From: Luzula sylvatica
Lineage: Eukaryota; Streptophyta; Magnoliopsida; Poales; Juncaceae
Direction: 5' to 3'
Length of the DNA: 64,000 nt
Assembly (NCBI GenBank): GCA_946800325.1
Contig: OX326960.1
Span: 49,223,355-49,287,354, forward strand
The notes under the pieces were generated by a model, which saw only the letters and a program-made list of their open reading frames with translations, made no database searches and was not told where the DNA came from. The position numbers and the translations under genes are program-made. Below are positions 39,676-50,400 of this stretch, one piece after another; the stretch's first letter is position 1; the number at the start of each line of letters is the position of its first letter.

Positions 39676-40150
39676 TAAGGGTGTTCATTTGGTCGATTCG
39701 GCTCAACTGAACCGAATAATGTCAAACCGATTTAAACTGAATCGAATAAATTTCAAGCCGAACCGAACCGTTTTAATTTTTGAACCGATAAAAACCAAAC
39801 CGAATAAACCGAATTGTTATTCGGTTTAACCGAATTAGAAACGTTATAATTTAAAACAAAAACTAACTAATAAGAAAATTTATATTTTATTTATCCAAAA
39901 AATATAAATAAATATCATAAAATATAATTATATTAATTTATAAGATTATAATATCAGTTTTTATATTTTTATATTAATGTATTAAAAATATAAAAAAAAA
40001 ATGGGATGCTATTTGGTCGGTTCGGTTTAATCGGTTTTCAGAACGTCAAAACCGAACCGAACCAAATAAATCGAAAAACTAAACCGATTAAACCGAATTC
40101 GACCGGTTCGGTTCGGTATCCGAATAAACCAAACCGTTTGAACACCCCTA
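39676..40150. mobile_element. Non-autonomous hAT-like MITE, about 475 bp
   Basis: The ends are inverted: TAAGGGTGTTCATTTGGT at the left and CTAGGGGTGTTCAAACGGT read on the reverse strand at the right. Subterminal sequence is rich in CCGAACCG and CGGTTTAA motifs on both sides. The flanks TTCTAAG (39,669-39,675) and TTCCAAG (40,152-40,158) are a plausible degraded 7-8-bp target duplication. Unit 1 shows the uninterrupted text near 33,105. Non-coding. Confidence 0.8.
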
Positions 40151-41616
40151 GTTCCAAGAAACTTTAATTTTACGTAAGCAACTCAAAAATTCTTCAATTT
40201 TGTGTAATTTTTCAATATCATCATTGTATTGTGTAATTTTTCACTAATATTTTAAACGATTCTGCTTTGGGTTCAAATATTTTTCAAAACAATTTTTTTC
40301 CAAATCAGTTTTTTTTTTCCATACGAAATCAATGTACTTGACGAAATATTTAAAAGTACTTGCTTTTTTATGGGAAACAATTGCATTTGCGAGCAACCGG
40401 CGAGTAGAGCAAAAGGGAGCAGTTTATACCGTCATATGCTTGGTAAATAAAATTGATTATTTTGTATGAGATAAAGTCGAAAATTTCGTATTTTTAATGC
40501 ATTATCCTTCAAAACTTAAAAAATGATTATTTTGTATGTGTTATGTTCAATTATGTCAATTTTTTAGGGACATTTTTTTTAACTCAGCTATTAACCTTTC
40601 AATTAAGAAAAAAACTATTAACCTTTCAAATTTAGAAGTATTTTGCATCTGTTAGTGTTCAATTATGTTATTTTTGAGAAAAAAAAATTGAAATTTCAGT
40701 ATTTTGAATTTGTCAGATTTTCAATTTCAGCATTATTGAGATAAACTTTTTAAGATTAAAGAATATGCAGTGATACTTTTAACCCAAAACTTAGATTGAA
40801 GATTGAAGAAAGGAGACAGAGAATTTATTTGCCACGTTAGATCATATTAGAATACATTTGTCCAAAATTGAACTAATTTCATGGAATAGACAAATTCCAT
40901 CATGTATTACATATAATAAAACTAAACCAAGTTTTTCACAATTTCTCCAAAGAAATCACAAAAACAAGATAGTCCTTCCTCACTCGGAAAACAATTCATA
41001 AACATAATTTATTTACTTCATTTTTTGTTAAATTTATCTACTACATCGGAAATTATACATCACAGTTTATTTAAGAAAAAAATTATAATATGTAAAAGGC
41101 GAGCTTTTCATATAAAAAACTATTTAGTCAAATTAGCGGTATTCTTTTAACCTTTCAATGTCAGCAATAAACTTAAACTCCAAGACTTATTTACCAAAAT
41201 ATATTAAATTAATTATATATAATAAAGATGTGATTATATAAATACATCCAACTTATAAAAATAAGCAAACATTAAATTCAATTACACACCAATATATAAT
41301 TATTCAGTTATTAAGTTTTTTTCTATCTGCAATACAGAAAGATGCATCAGATCATACAATAAAAAGCTAAAAACAATAAAAACCAGAAGAAACATCATTA
41401 TTACACGAAATTTATGCACAATTAACACTAACACCCCTCCATTTTACCAAATACCACGTCACAATTTCATTTAATTTCAACACATACCAATTCCATCACC
41501 AGATTAAAAAAAAAAAAGAAACAATTACCACCCCCACAATACTTCATTACTAGCCACACAAAACGATTACCATAAAAACTCGGCACGAAACTAATATAAA
41601 TTTAATCTATCAAACC
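40151..41616. other. AT-rich spacer between P450 copy 2 and the RING gene
   Basis: The first part, up to about 41,035, is the shared upstream flank of the duplication. The remainder is AT-rich and includes the 3' UTR side of the minus-strand RING gene. No further gene recognised. Confidence 0.6.
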
Positions 41617-42394
41617 CTAAAAGGCAACGAGGGTAGCAAGGACGAGAACCCCAACCAAAACCAACAAAGCCTTGAGATAAAATTCAGACTGTTGTCCGTG
41701 GGCCCCACCTCCTTGTCCTCCCCCGCCAGCCTGGCGCGGAAATCCATGTGCATGCCATCCATGCAATGAATGCCCGTATCCGTATGGAAATCCCGCTGCG
41801 GGCCCATACGCAGCTGCGTGTGGAAATCCGTGCACCTGAACAAAACCTCAAAATATCACATATACCCCTCCTAGTAAAATAATTATAGATTTGACGAACC
41901 TGAAAGCTCAACAAAGGAAACAACCCGCCAATAGCAGCGGAAAAAGTATAATTACCCCATCTACCAGCTGGCGCACCCGGTCCGCCAGCTACCGGCCCCG
42001 CACCAGGTCCGCCCATGAACCAATTCGGATTCCCATTATGAAACTGATGCGGATCAGGTTGGGGAGCAGTAGCGGGTCGTTGCCCGGTCGGTCTATTGGG
42101 AATCACGGATCGGGTACGCGGATCGGACCGGGTTTTGCCCCTTCCATAAAGAGGCACCAATTTCTCTTCTTCTATTAACGCTTTGCAGACTGGACATTCG
42201 GGGGAGTGAGCGTGTACGTGTAGCCATTCGTATAAGCATGGCCAACAGAATAAATGGCCACAGAGAGTCACGATTGGGTCTTGCGCGAGTTCTAAACATA
42301 TGTTGCATTCGAAACTTCCTGATGATTCTTTGTTGCTTGGTCCTGTGTTGCCGTTTGTGTTGCTGCTTCCTGATTCGCCGAACCGATTCGACAT
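41617..42394 (-). CDS. RMA-type membrane-anchored RING E3 ubiquitin ligase (RNF5/RMA1-like)
   Basis: An E3 ubiquitin ligase predicted to sit in the ER membrane and mark misfolded or surplus membrane proteins. Two exons (42,394-41,900 and 41,835-41,617) are joined across a 64-bp phase-0 intron (CAG|GTTCGT to TTCAG|GTG), giving 237 residues. A complete C3HC4 RING is visible: Cys30, Cys33, Cys45, His47, Cys50, Cys53, Cys67 and Cys70. A Pro/Gly-rich linker follows, then a GFP/GGGGQGGG-type glycine-rich stretch and a C-terminal hydrophobic tail anchor (about the last 20 residues, ALLVLVGVLVLATLV). Domain order and length match plant RMA proteins. Upstream, a pyrimidine-rich acceptor ending TGTAG just before the ATG and a GA-repeat leader near 43,080 suggest a 5'UTR intron (inferred). 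Confidence 0.93.
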
Positions 42395-43390
42395 TGTAGC
42401 AGACCCTACATAAAGTATTTTATTTTATATGTAATGACCCAATTTAATTTTTGAAGCACCGATTTTGGTGACTGGTAATTGGAATAAAATTAATTCATTG
42501 AAATTGAAGTGAAATTTTGGAATTACTTCAAAATTTTACAGTTTTAGGTTGAAACTAACATTAAGTATCATAAATTAGTGATGACAAGTCTTTAATATTG
42601 GCTGTCATAAATTACTAAATTTACCAACTTTTAGCAATCGCAAAACTAGATACAAATCTATCCTTAAATGGGGACAAAACAGTTATACAGATCGTTGGTG
42701 ATAAAAACGAGCTCAAATTGGAACAATAAACAAATAATACCCTTTATCGAAAAAAAAAAAAACAAATTATATACTAAATTAAAAAGTAAAATCTCACGTA
42801 GTTCGCTGATAATTACTCGAATCCATACAAGAACTACCGCAAAACATACCTTACAAACTAAAAAACAGCATGTAACAAAGAAATCAAGAGAAACCCTAGA
42901 TCACTGAGCTTAACAAAATATATATCTGTACCGACACTTAAGGTAAGCCACACACGGAGAGGGAAAGAGAAAGGTGGTACCGTACACCGGGTTCAGGAGA
43001 GTAGAGTAGCAGAAGCGTATCGGAGTAAGCCAGATCGGAGATTTTCTTATTTTATTTCTTTCTTTCTTTTCTTTGTTTTCTCTCTCTCTCTCTCTTCAGT
43101 GTTACTGTGTCTGTGTGATATATTTTTTGTTAATAGACATGGACCATATATTTTTGTTCAATACTGACAAAATGGTTGCGATGTTGTAGTTAAAAGTTTA
43201 AAACTAGAAACCGACTAAAAAACTTAAAATACTCGGTTCAATTTGAAATTTTGGAATGAGTTTGCTTTAAATTTTAACAAATAAAAATTGCAGAAATATT
43301 TGTGGGCAATCTTTTGAAGAGAAAAAGGCCCAATTGCTTATGGGATGGTTTATTTTAGTAAAAAGAGAAGATAAAAGGAAAAAGAAGAAT
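42395..43390. other. Upstream region and probable 5'UTR intron of the RING gene
   Basis: No protein gene. A (TC)n tract at about 43,079-43,096 reads as (GA)n in the minus-strand leader. CTCCTGAACCCGGTGTACGG near 42,980-43,000 could hold the 5' splice site of a leader intron ending near 42,409. Confidence 0.45.
43377..43384 (-). terminator. Pol III terminator of tRNA-Val
   Basis: A run of T on the minus strand (AAAAA on plus, within GGAAAAAGAAG) just after the mature tRNA end. Confidence 0.6.
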
Positions 43391-43464
43391 TGTCTGAGCC
43401 CGGGTTCGAACCGGGGACCTTTAGTGTGTGAGACTAACGTGATAACCAACTACACCACCCAGAC
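43391..43464 (-). tRNA. tRNA-Val (anticodon CAC)
   Basis: A 74-nt cloverleaf on the minus strand. The acceptor stem is GTCTGGG with CTCAGAC (one G-T pair) and discriminator A. The D arm is GTAGTTGGTTATCAC, the anticodon loop CTCACAC gives anticodon CAC, and the T arm CCCGGTTCGAACCCGGG contains the B box GGTTCGAACC. There is no intron. CAA lies just upstream, as is usual in plants, and a TTTTT run lies about 10 bp downstream as pol III terminator. Confidence 0.97.
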
Positions 43465-44378
43465 TTCTTGGTACAGTTTTTCCTCCCAAATATTTATCCA
43501 ACTTCAGTACTTCTGTCATTTACTTGCATACTTTTCTGAAAATCCAAAATATCATATATTAAAATTTTCAAAAATGAAAATATCATATTTACTGATTAAA
43601 ACTCCAACTTCACCCAAATCCCAACATTGCTCGTTTTACTGCGATCGAACCAATTACTATGTATGCTATGCCCTGTTCGGTTCAGGTCAAGCGAAACACG
43701 GCATACAGCCCTGAGCTGATGGGTCTGGCCTTTCAAAAATCTAATTATCATAAATAAGTCATGTTATTATTAACCAGTGGCAGATCTTTATCCAAATTTT
43801 AGTGGCGAGGCCAAATATAAACGAAAAAAAATCTTGAGAGGTCGAATATTTATTTGAGAAAGAATAACTAACTCGATCTTTTTTATCAAAGGTAAATATG
43901 TTATTTTTATTTTTGAAGTGTAATTATGCTATTTTTATATGATTAGATATGTAAATCCCTCTATCTCATTGCTGGCACAATAAATTCTGATTTGAATTCA
44001 TTCACAACGTCACTTTTTTAGTAGACACAAGTATCAAACTAACTATTTAATAATTAACGATTTTGATGAGATTGATAATTAGGCAGGGTCCAGTCAAAAT
44101 TACTTCAATGATATATTGTTATATCTTAGTCAAAATTAAACTAAAGTATGGCGAATTTATTCTTGTATTAGTGTCAAAAACCTTGAAAAGAAAAAGATCA
44201 GAATTGGATTCTTTTAAAATACTTTTCAAACAAACCAACAAAAAGAAAATTTGATTTACAAGTTTCTTCAGGAACACAAAAAACATCCATAAACACCCAA
44301 AAGAATCCTTCCAGTTCCAATCTTGAACTCATATTCACTAATTTACTCAGTGATTAACTATAACAAACAAATCGAAAT
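43465..44378. other. AT-rich spacer
   Basis: About 900 bp with no recognised gene. It contains short relics of AAAATATCATATTT/GGTAAATATG text, similar to the arms of the foldback element at 34,650-35,300. The open frame at 43,334-43,714 overlaps the tRNA and is rejected. Confidence 0.5.
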
Positions 44379-44852
44379 TTAATCGAACTCGCTAACTTGG
44401 GGAAGCATGTCATGATCATCCTCCCTGACATGACAATTGCTATTACAAGCGAGTCCGGTTCCGAGTCGAATCCCGACTTGCTTCACCTTTGCCCACAAAT
44501 ATTTCTTCTTGATCTCCACAGTCCCAATTACCTTATTATTATGTTTTACACTTTTGGTGCACTCCAAATACGCCATTAAAAATGGATCGTCTTCCTCGCC
44601 GGAGCCTCCTTTCGTCGGTGAAATCTTCTCGGGAGGGTGAAACGGGAGAGGTGGTAACGGCACGTAAAGACCATGAAACGACGGTTTCGGGCCCGATTGT
44701 AAAGAGGGTGGTGGAGGAAGCTTGAGGGCATCTTGGGTATTTTCTGTGGGGTTAGGAATTAGGGTTTTTGAATTGTTGATGGCAGGAGTTCCTGCTTGGT
44801 TTTCCCATGCAAAAGGGACTCTCTGTGTGGTGGCTCCTGTGTTGGGACTCAT
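44379..44852 (-). CDS. Small DUF688-like plant protein, function unknown
   Basis: Single-exon ORF of 157 residues. RVPFAWENQAGTP near the N terminus (about residues 11-23) matches the PF(A/S)WE-x-x-x-G-P signature of plant DUF688 proteins. It is followed by a proline-rich segment (PPPPSLQSGPKP, then PLPPLPFHPPE), an acidic patch with DPFLMAYLECTKS, and a basic stretch. No signal peptide or membrane segment is seen. The molecular role of this family is not established, and I assign none. It is shorter than many family members, but start and stop are clear and codon use looks normal. The antisense frames at 44,397-44,640 and 44,722-44,994 are shadows. Confidence 0.72.
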   Translation of the reverse strand: MSPNTGATTQRVPFAWENQAGTPAINNSKTLIPNPTENTQDALKLPPPPSLQSGPKPSFHGLYVPLPPLPFHPPEKISPTKGGSGEEDDPFLMAYLECTKSVKHNNKVIGTVEIKKKYLWAKVKQVGIRLGTGLACNSNCHVREDDHDMLPQVSEFD

Positions 44853-44907
44853 CTCTGTGCTGTTCTTTGAAAGAATTAATGGCTGGTTTTGGGGATTTGT
44901 ATATGTA

Positions 44908-44942
44908 GAGAGAGAGAGAGAGAGAGAGAAGAGAGAGAGAGA
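44908..44942. repeat. (GA)n microsatellite in the leader of the DUF688-like gene
   Basis: An AGAGAG run of about 20 bp is interrupted once and then resumes. It lies 55-90 bp upstream of the ATG at 44,852 and reads as (CT)n on the sense strand. Such tracts are common in plant 5' leaders and promoters. Confidence 0.8.
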
Positions 44943-45094
44943 TTATGTTGAGGGTTTAGTTGAAATTAATAGGGAGATATACTGCTTGAAATAGTTGAAT
45001 TTGGTATGTAAGACCTAGAGATTATTATATTTGAACGGCTTGTCAAAAATAGTAAAATTGAGAAGTGTAATGAAGACCTATTGTTTAAGAGGCC

Positions 45095-45365
45095 ATATAA
45101 TGTACCCCTCTATTTTCCCACAACATATTTTATATCTCTAATTAATGATTAATTAGTATGATCATTAACAAAAGTACACTTCATTAATAATTAATTAATA
45201 TATAATTAAAATACATATACATTAACAATTCTCAAATAATATCAATTAACCGTTAATCGGATGTATTTTTGTTAATGATCATGCTAATTAATCATCAATT
45301 AATGATTAATTGGTGATATAGAGAGTATTGTGGGGAAATGAGGGGCTATGGTATAATTATCCATT
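45095..45365. mobile_element. Foldback MITE, family A, copy 2
   Basis: The left end CCCCTCTATTTTCCCACAAC, followed by CTAATTAATGATTAATTAG and ATGATCATTAACAAAAGTAC, is mirrored by the right end: GTTAATGATCATGCTAATTA, AATGATTAATTGG and TGTGGGGAAATGAGGGGC. It has the same termini and AT-rich TTAAT core as 32,535-32,800. Non-coding; about 270 bp. Confidence 0.8.
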
Positions 45366-45898
45366 ATTTAATAGCGTAACATATTTTGTTTACCAGACTG
45401 GCGACTGGTGAGGGAGACTTGCACTTGCACTGTTGTGCACCCCTGTTGTATCTCGATCATCCCCTCCATTCATACATTACTGAAATAATCCAGTCAGTTG
45501 ACGTGGCAGTATTTTAGAAGAAAAATTATACATGCGTTTTGTAAACCAAAAAAATACAATACGCGTACGAGAAACTAGAATTTTTTACGTGTTAAACATA
45601 ATTAATTTACTCACTTAACAAAAAATTAAACTGGGTATATTTATTAATTAATCACTTACTCATTTCACATCACATGTAACAATAAATATCAAAATGTCGC
45701 GGTACAGTACGATAAAGAAAATATTTTAAGGGATTTCGTATTATCACTTATGGTACGTTGCACGGATACTTCGAAGATCATGTTGTATTGTATCGGATAA
45801 CGATATCCGAACAATACCCATCGGATACGTATAAGATATTCCACATAACGTATCGCATTATTTTATTATGACATAATGACGGATATTTCTTAGGTATT
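45366..45898. other. AT-rich spacer
   Basis: No gene recognised. Near 45,750-45,860 are short GATA/TATCGGATA-type repeats that recur weakly near 46,370-46,510, either side of the hAT relic. Confidence 0.45.
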
Positions 45899-45899
45899 T

Positions 45900-46262
45900 C
45901 AGGGCCGGCCCGACATTTTTTAGAGTCTTTGACAGATAAACTAACAAGACTAATTAAATGTTAATATTATAATTTATATTAATTTAACCACAAAAAATCT
46001 CAAATAAGAAACTATTACAAACTAGAGTCAAAATTATTACTTAAATATATTTTTTTTGTACTTTTTGAAACGAATACATCAATTAAATTTAAATAATCTA
46101 GATTTTCGACAAAATCATTTTCAATTGATAGAATTGTTAATTCATTGAACATTTCTTGAGACCATTATTTACACAACATACATATTAAAAAAAATTGGAA
46201 TCTTTTTATTTGGTGGGTCTTTAACATATGTCATATTTAAATCACTGCTAGACCGGACCTGA
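45900..46262 (-). mobile_element. Internally deleted hAT element with transposase C-terminal remnant
   Basis: The termini are inverted: CAGGGCCGGCCCGA at the left, CAGGTCCGGTCTAG on the reverse strand at the right. On the minus strand, about 46,165-46,020 reads through about 48 codons (QEMFNELTILSIENDF, then ENLDYLNLIDVF) before a stop. This resembles the C-terminal dimerisation end of plant TTF-type zinc-finger hAT transposases, where an RLN..AL.SIE..L...LDY..LI pattern is typical. Everything N-terminal to it is deleted. A target duplication is not obvious. This is a relic derived from an autonomous TTF-hAT (family assignment from motif memory). Confidence 0.7.
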
Positions 46263-46519
46263 AAACTTCTAACGCATGAAAAAATATATTTGAAAGATAA
46301 AATTTAAATTTGAAGTTCAAATGAAAAAATAATACATACGAGTAAACACCTAAATATAACAAAATATTCTATTCTACGACATAATGTTTAAATTATAATG
46401 AAATTTAAGTAATTACTACGATATATACAATATTGATAAATTATAAATAATTAAATATATAAATTATAATTATAAATTAATAAAATTATATATATATACC
46501 TATCGTATTCTAAATTTTT

Positions 46520-46825
46520 TTAGAATTGGATACGAGCCGCTTCGATTACCCCTCTTATTAGAATGGACATATCATGAATTTCTTTAGAATGGAGAGGATT
46601 GATGGAAGCCGGCCATTTGCCGTGGAGAATGTATTGCATTTTGCTTGGTTTACTAGGATAGATTTTTTGTGGGATACCTATGTTATAGTCATCTACACTC
46701 GAAAGAAATGGAAATGAAGGGTGAATATTCCTAACTTTTGCAAGTCGTGAGACTCTAAAAAAGGGTTGACCATGGAGTTTACTAGTAGTGCATGTCTTTT
46801 TCTTTGAATAATAATCATCTTTCAT
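46520..46825 (-). other. Unclassified 101-codon open frame
   Basis: An ATG-initiated frame with no motif I recognise (it includes GIPQKIYPSKPSKMQYILHG and WPASINPLHSKEIHD). Base composition is less AT-rich than its surroundings. It has no visible promoter or intron context and could be a fragment of an element or of a decayed gene. Reported only because its composition stands out. Confidence 0.2.
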
Positions 46826-47438
46826 GAGGATTAAATGACTTCACTTTCCACATTCAAATCTAAAATAATCTACTTTCCCTTCAAAGTAAAGTTTATAACA
46901 TTATCCATTTATCTTTAGGAATTTATCATAATGAATAGTTGCAAACTTTTTACTATGTATTACAACATTGTCAAAAAACAATAGGAAAAAAAGCTGTGGA
47001 TATAAGGGCTTAGAACTTTGTTTGGCACTGCAAAGTTCAATCTATATCCATATGACCGAACAAAATAACAAAAAGACATACTATGAAATCCCTGTCAGAG
47101 CCCACCATAAAATTAGTGCCCAAATTTGTAATTTTCTCCCCCACACGAACCAACATATCAAATAAATCCACCACTCATAAATAGTTGTCCAATACAAATT
47201 TGACCCTCAATTCAAAAACCATTTTGAAAGGTTAACACGTTTTCTAAACCCTAATCAGCAAGCACTAATCATCATTAGTGGCCAAAATGCCCTACTACAC
47301 ACTACACACACTACAAGCTTTACATCCCCTCGAAATGAAAACCCAACAAATATTAAAAAATGCAAACCAAATCAACGAAATTCATCCTAAAATAATTATA
47401 CAAAATATTTCTTGTACAAACCCTAGTTATTATTGTTA
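46826..47438. other. Spacer and 3' flank of the CRWN4-like gene
   Basis: About 600 bp without a supported gene. The part close to 47,438 is the 3' UTR side of the minus-strand CRWN gene. The plus-strand frames at 46,968-47,165 and 47,278-47,637 are shadows or chance. Confidence 0.5.
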
Positions 47439-50400
47439 TCATACCATCAATGTAATAAGAAATTTCCATAATTTCTCTTTTACCGATTTTGGCTCTTTCC
47501 TCTCTTCCTCGTCATCATCATCGTCATCATCATCATCGCCTTCCTCCTCACTCTCTTCACCGCCTCTTTTAATTGGAGTTTCTATGACCAAAGCCTACAA
47601 TAAGAAAAAGACGATAAAATTAGGGTTTATCGAATAATTAGGGTTTTAGCATTTCGTATAACTCACTGGATGTATCTCCTCTAATGGCTCTTCATCTTCA
47701 TGCAAACCATCTCCTCCATTACCAACCTTCAAAATATCTTCTTCTTTCTCTCCGTATACCAAACTATAAATTCAAATTGCAAAAATACATTAAAAAACAA
47801 TACTCACATATAATTAGGGTTTAGGGTTTAGTATACCTTGAAGAAGCACCACCATTTGTACCGATTCTTTGTTGTTTCAATTTGGGCTCGACAAAATCAT
47901 CACCATCATTAAAAGGTCGTTTTCTTCTAGAAGCTCCATTTTCATTACCATTTCCATTTTCATTCATTTCAGGGGATTGTTTAAAAATAACCTCCTTGCA
48001 TCTCCGCACCCACGAGACAGGTGTCCCTTTCGATCCAGAACCTTCTAGAACAGTCCTTTGCACCACTACTAAAGAACTATTCACCTTTTCATTACTATAT
48101 TCATTAATTACTCTTGTTTCTTTAATTGGAGTATACAAAGCCTTTCTCTCTCTCTCCTGATTGGTCGATTCTAATTCATTTAATTCGTTTATTTTTTCAT
48201 TTATCGCATCTCGATCAACGCGTAATAACTCTCTCTGTTCCTTGAGTTTCTCTCTCTGCGTATTAAGAGAATTTATCATTTCTTTTATTTCGTTTGTTTC
48301 TCTCTCTCTTTGGGATCTCTCGAGAGCTATTTCCTCTCTCTCCTTTTTCAATTTATTAAACTCGATCTCGACGTGTTCGAATTGTTTCGAGATTATTTCC
48401 TTTTGGGACTCCAAATATCTCGTTTCTTCATCCTTCTTTCTCTCGAAGTTTGTTTCTCTCTCCTTCAAATTCGATTCGATCTCCTCGCGCTTCGCTTTGA
48501 TACTCTCTTCTAGCTCAGATTTCTGAAGATTCAAATCTCGTTTGAAGTCCTCTCTTTCTCTCTCCATTTTACTCATCCAGGCAGCATGTTCTGATTGGAT
48601 GGAACTCATAAACTCGTCTCTCTCACTAGCCAATAACTCTGCATTGGTTTTCAACCGTTCCCTCAACTCCTCTTTCTCTCTCTTAATACTCTCGTGCTCG
48701 TTTTTCAAATGCTGAGTCATCCTTTCTCTCTCCAATGCTAACGCCACACTTTCTCTCACTAGATCTTCCTTCTTTTCATCAATCAACTCCCATTCGATCT
48801 CGAACCGTTCTTTCTCAGATTGTAATCGCTCAGTCTCGGACAAAAGCTCTTTTTTCTGAGCTCTGAGACTATCAATTTCTTCCTTCAATTTCCTCTCAAG
48901 CAAAAACAACTCGTTTCTCTCTACTTCGGTTATCTCAATCTCTCCTTGAGTCCTCGCATTCACATCTCTTTCTCTCTCTAACAAAACTCTTTCCTTCTCC
49001 AACTCGAGTTTCGTGTTCTCAATCTCAATTCTCTCTCTATCCAACTTCTTCATGACACTATCTTGTTTTCTTTTAGCGGAATGCAATTGCGCTTCGTCTT
49101 CGTTCAATTGTTTCGATTTGAGACTCAAATCGTCTTCTCTCTCTGCCAGGTCAGCGAGTCTGGATTTAATTACTTGCTCTTTTTCGTCAATACTATTTAA
49201 TCTATCATTAAAAGAAGCTTCTACATCTGCTAATGCCAGTTTTCTCTCTTCGATTTCCTCATCGAAAACCGTGGACCTCTTTGCCAAATCGGCCTCGAAT
49301 TCTCTTCTTCTTTCTTCCATCTTTGTTTCTTGCTCCTCCATTAATTTCTCAACCTCAGCCTAATTAAAAATTAACATAAAATTTATTAATTATCTTTATT
49401 TCGGATTGTAATAATATTAAAATTACCTGTTCTTTGGATCCAATATTCTCTTGCAAAACAAGAAGCTCTCTTTCTTTTTTGTCCAACGAAGATTCCTTCT
49501 CGATTAAATCCTGAAATACAAAATAAATAAATATATTTATAAACATAATAGAATAATAAATAATTATACTTCTTCTCGAGTGGACAAAGCAGATAATTTG
49601 AGGTCGAAACTGGTCTTCTCTTCCAAGAAAGCTCTCCTCTCAGCCTCGAGCTTCAACCTCTGATCCTCCAGTGTCCTCTCCAGTTCGTTTAAGCTCTCCA
49701 TTCTCTCCATTGCATACACTTCTCTCTGGTTAAGTATCCCTTGCTTCTCCAACAATCTCTCCTCCTCTTGATGCAAAATCTTCTGAGTCTCGTTCAATGC
49801 CTTTCTCTGCGCAATTATCTCTTGCTCTTTCGCATCATGCCTTCGAAAAAACAAAAATTACAAAAAAGTTCTTGCATAATTTATGAAAATGTCCCTAAAA
49901 TAATTACTCGTTTTGGAGAGAGACGAGGCGTCTTCGAAGCTCGTCTTCTCTGGCTTCAACGTCTTGAATGCTTCTTCGAGCTGCGTCGCGAGTTCTGCTG
50001 ACATCAGCTTCGAGAGATCTCGCTGACATCAGCTTTGCGTCAGCATCGTCGAGTTTTTTCAAAGCTTCTTCTCGCATCTGACGCGCTTCCGCCAGCTTGG
50101 ACTCGTACGACATTTTCGTTTCTGCCCATTCTACCCTCATGTCATGCAATGCCTTCTCGATCTAAATAATTAAAGAAATTTGTCAAAGAATATCTATAAT
50201 CTTTTTTGTTATACTTATAGAAAAGCCCTTGACTTACGTTCGAAACACATTCTTTTTCGATTCCAAGGGCTTTTTTCAAAGATTCTTCTCGTCTTAGCGC
50301 TTCGGCTAATTGAGTGGATTGCGAAGCTTTTTCGCGTTTGTGATTGAATTCTGAGGAATCAAATGATGTTTTAATTTGCTCGTATTTTAAACTCCATTCT

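Larger units (their letters stand above)
36047..41035. repeat. Segmental duplication, unit 2 (contains P450 copy 2)
   Basis: Collinear partner of 28,731-34,650 in the same orientation. It keeps the empty site for the LINE insertion of unit 1. Its own private insertion is the 39,676-40,150 element. The last shared text is the CATAAACATAATTT and T-rich stretch near 41,030. Confidence 0.88.

Noticed and set aside
43334..43714. 126-codon frame
   Set aside because: It runs across the tRNA-Val gene; chance frame.
48161..48526. Plus-strand frames rich in Ser/Leu/Phe (also 49,013-49,363 and 47,882-48,160)
   Set aside because: Antisense of the Glu/Lys/Arg-rich coiled-coil exon of the CRWN4-like gene.
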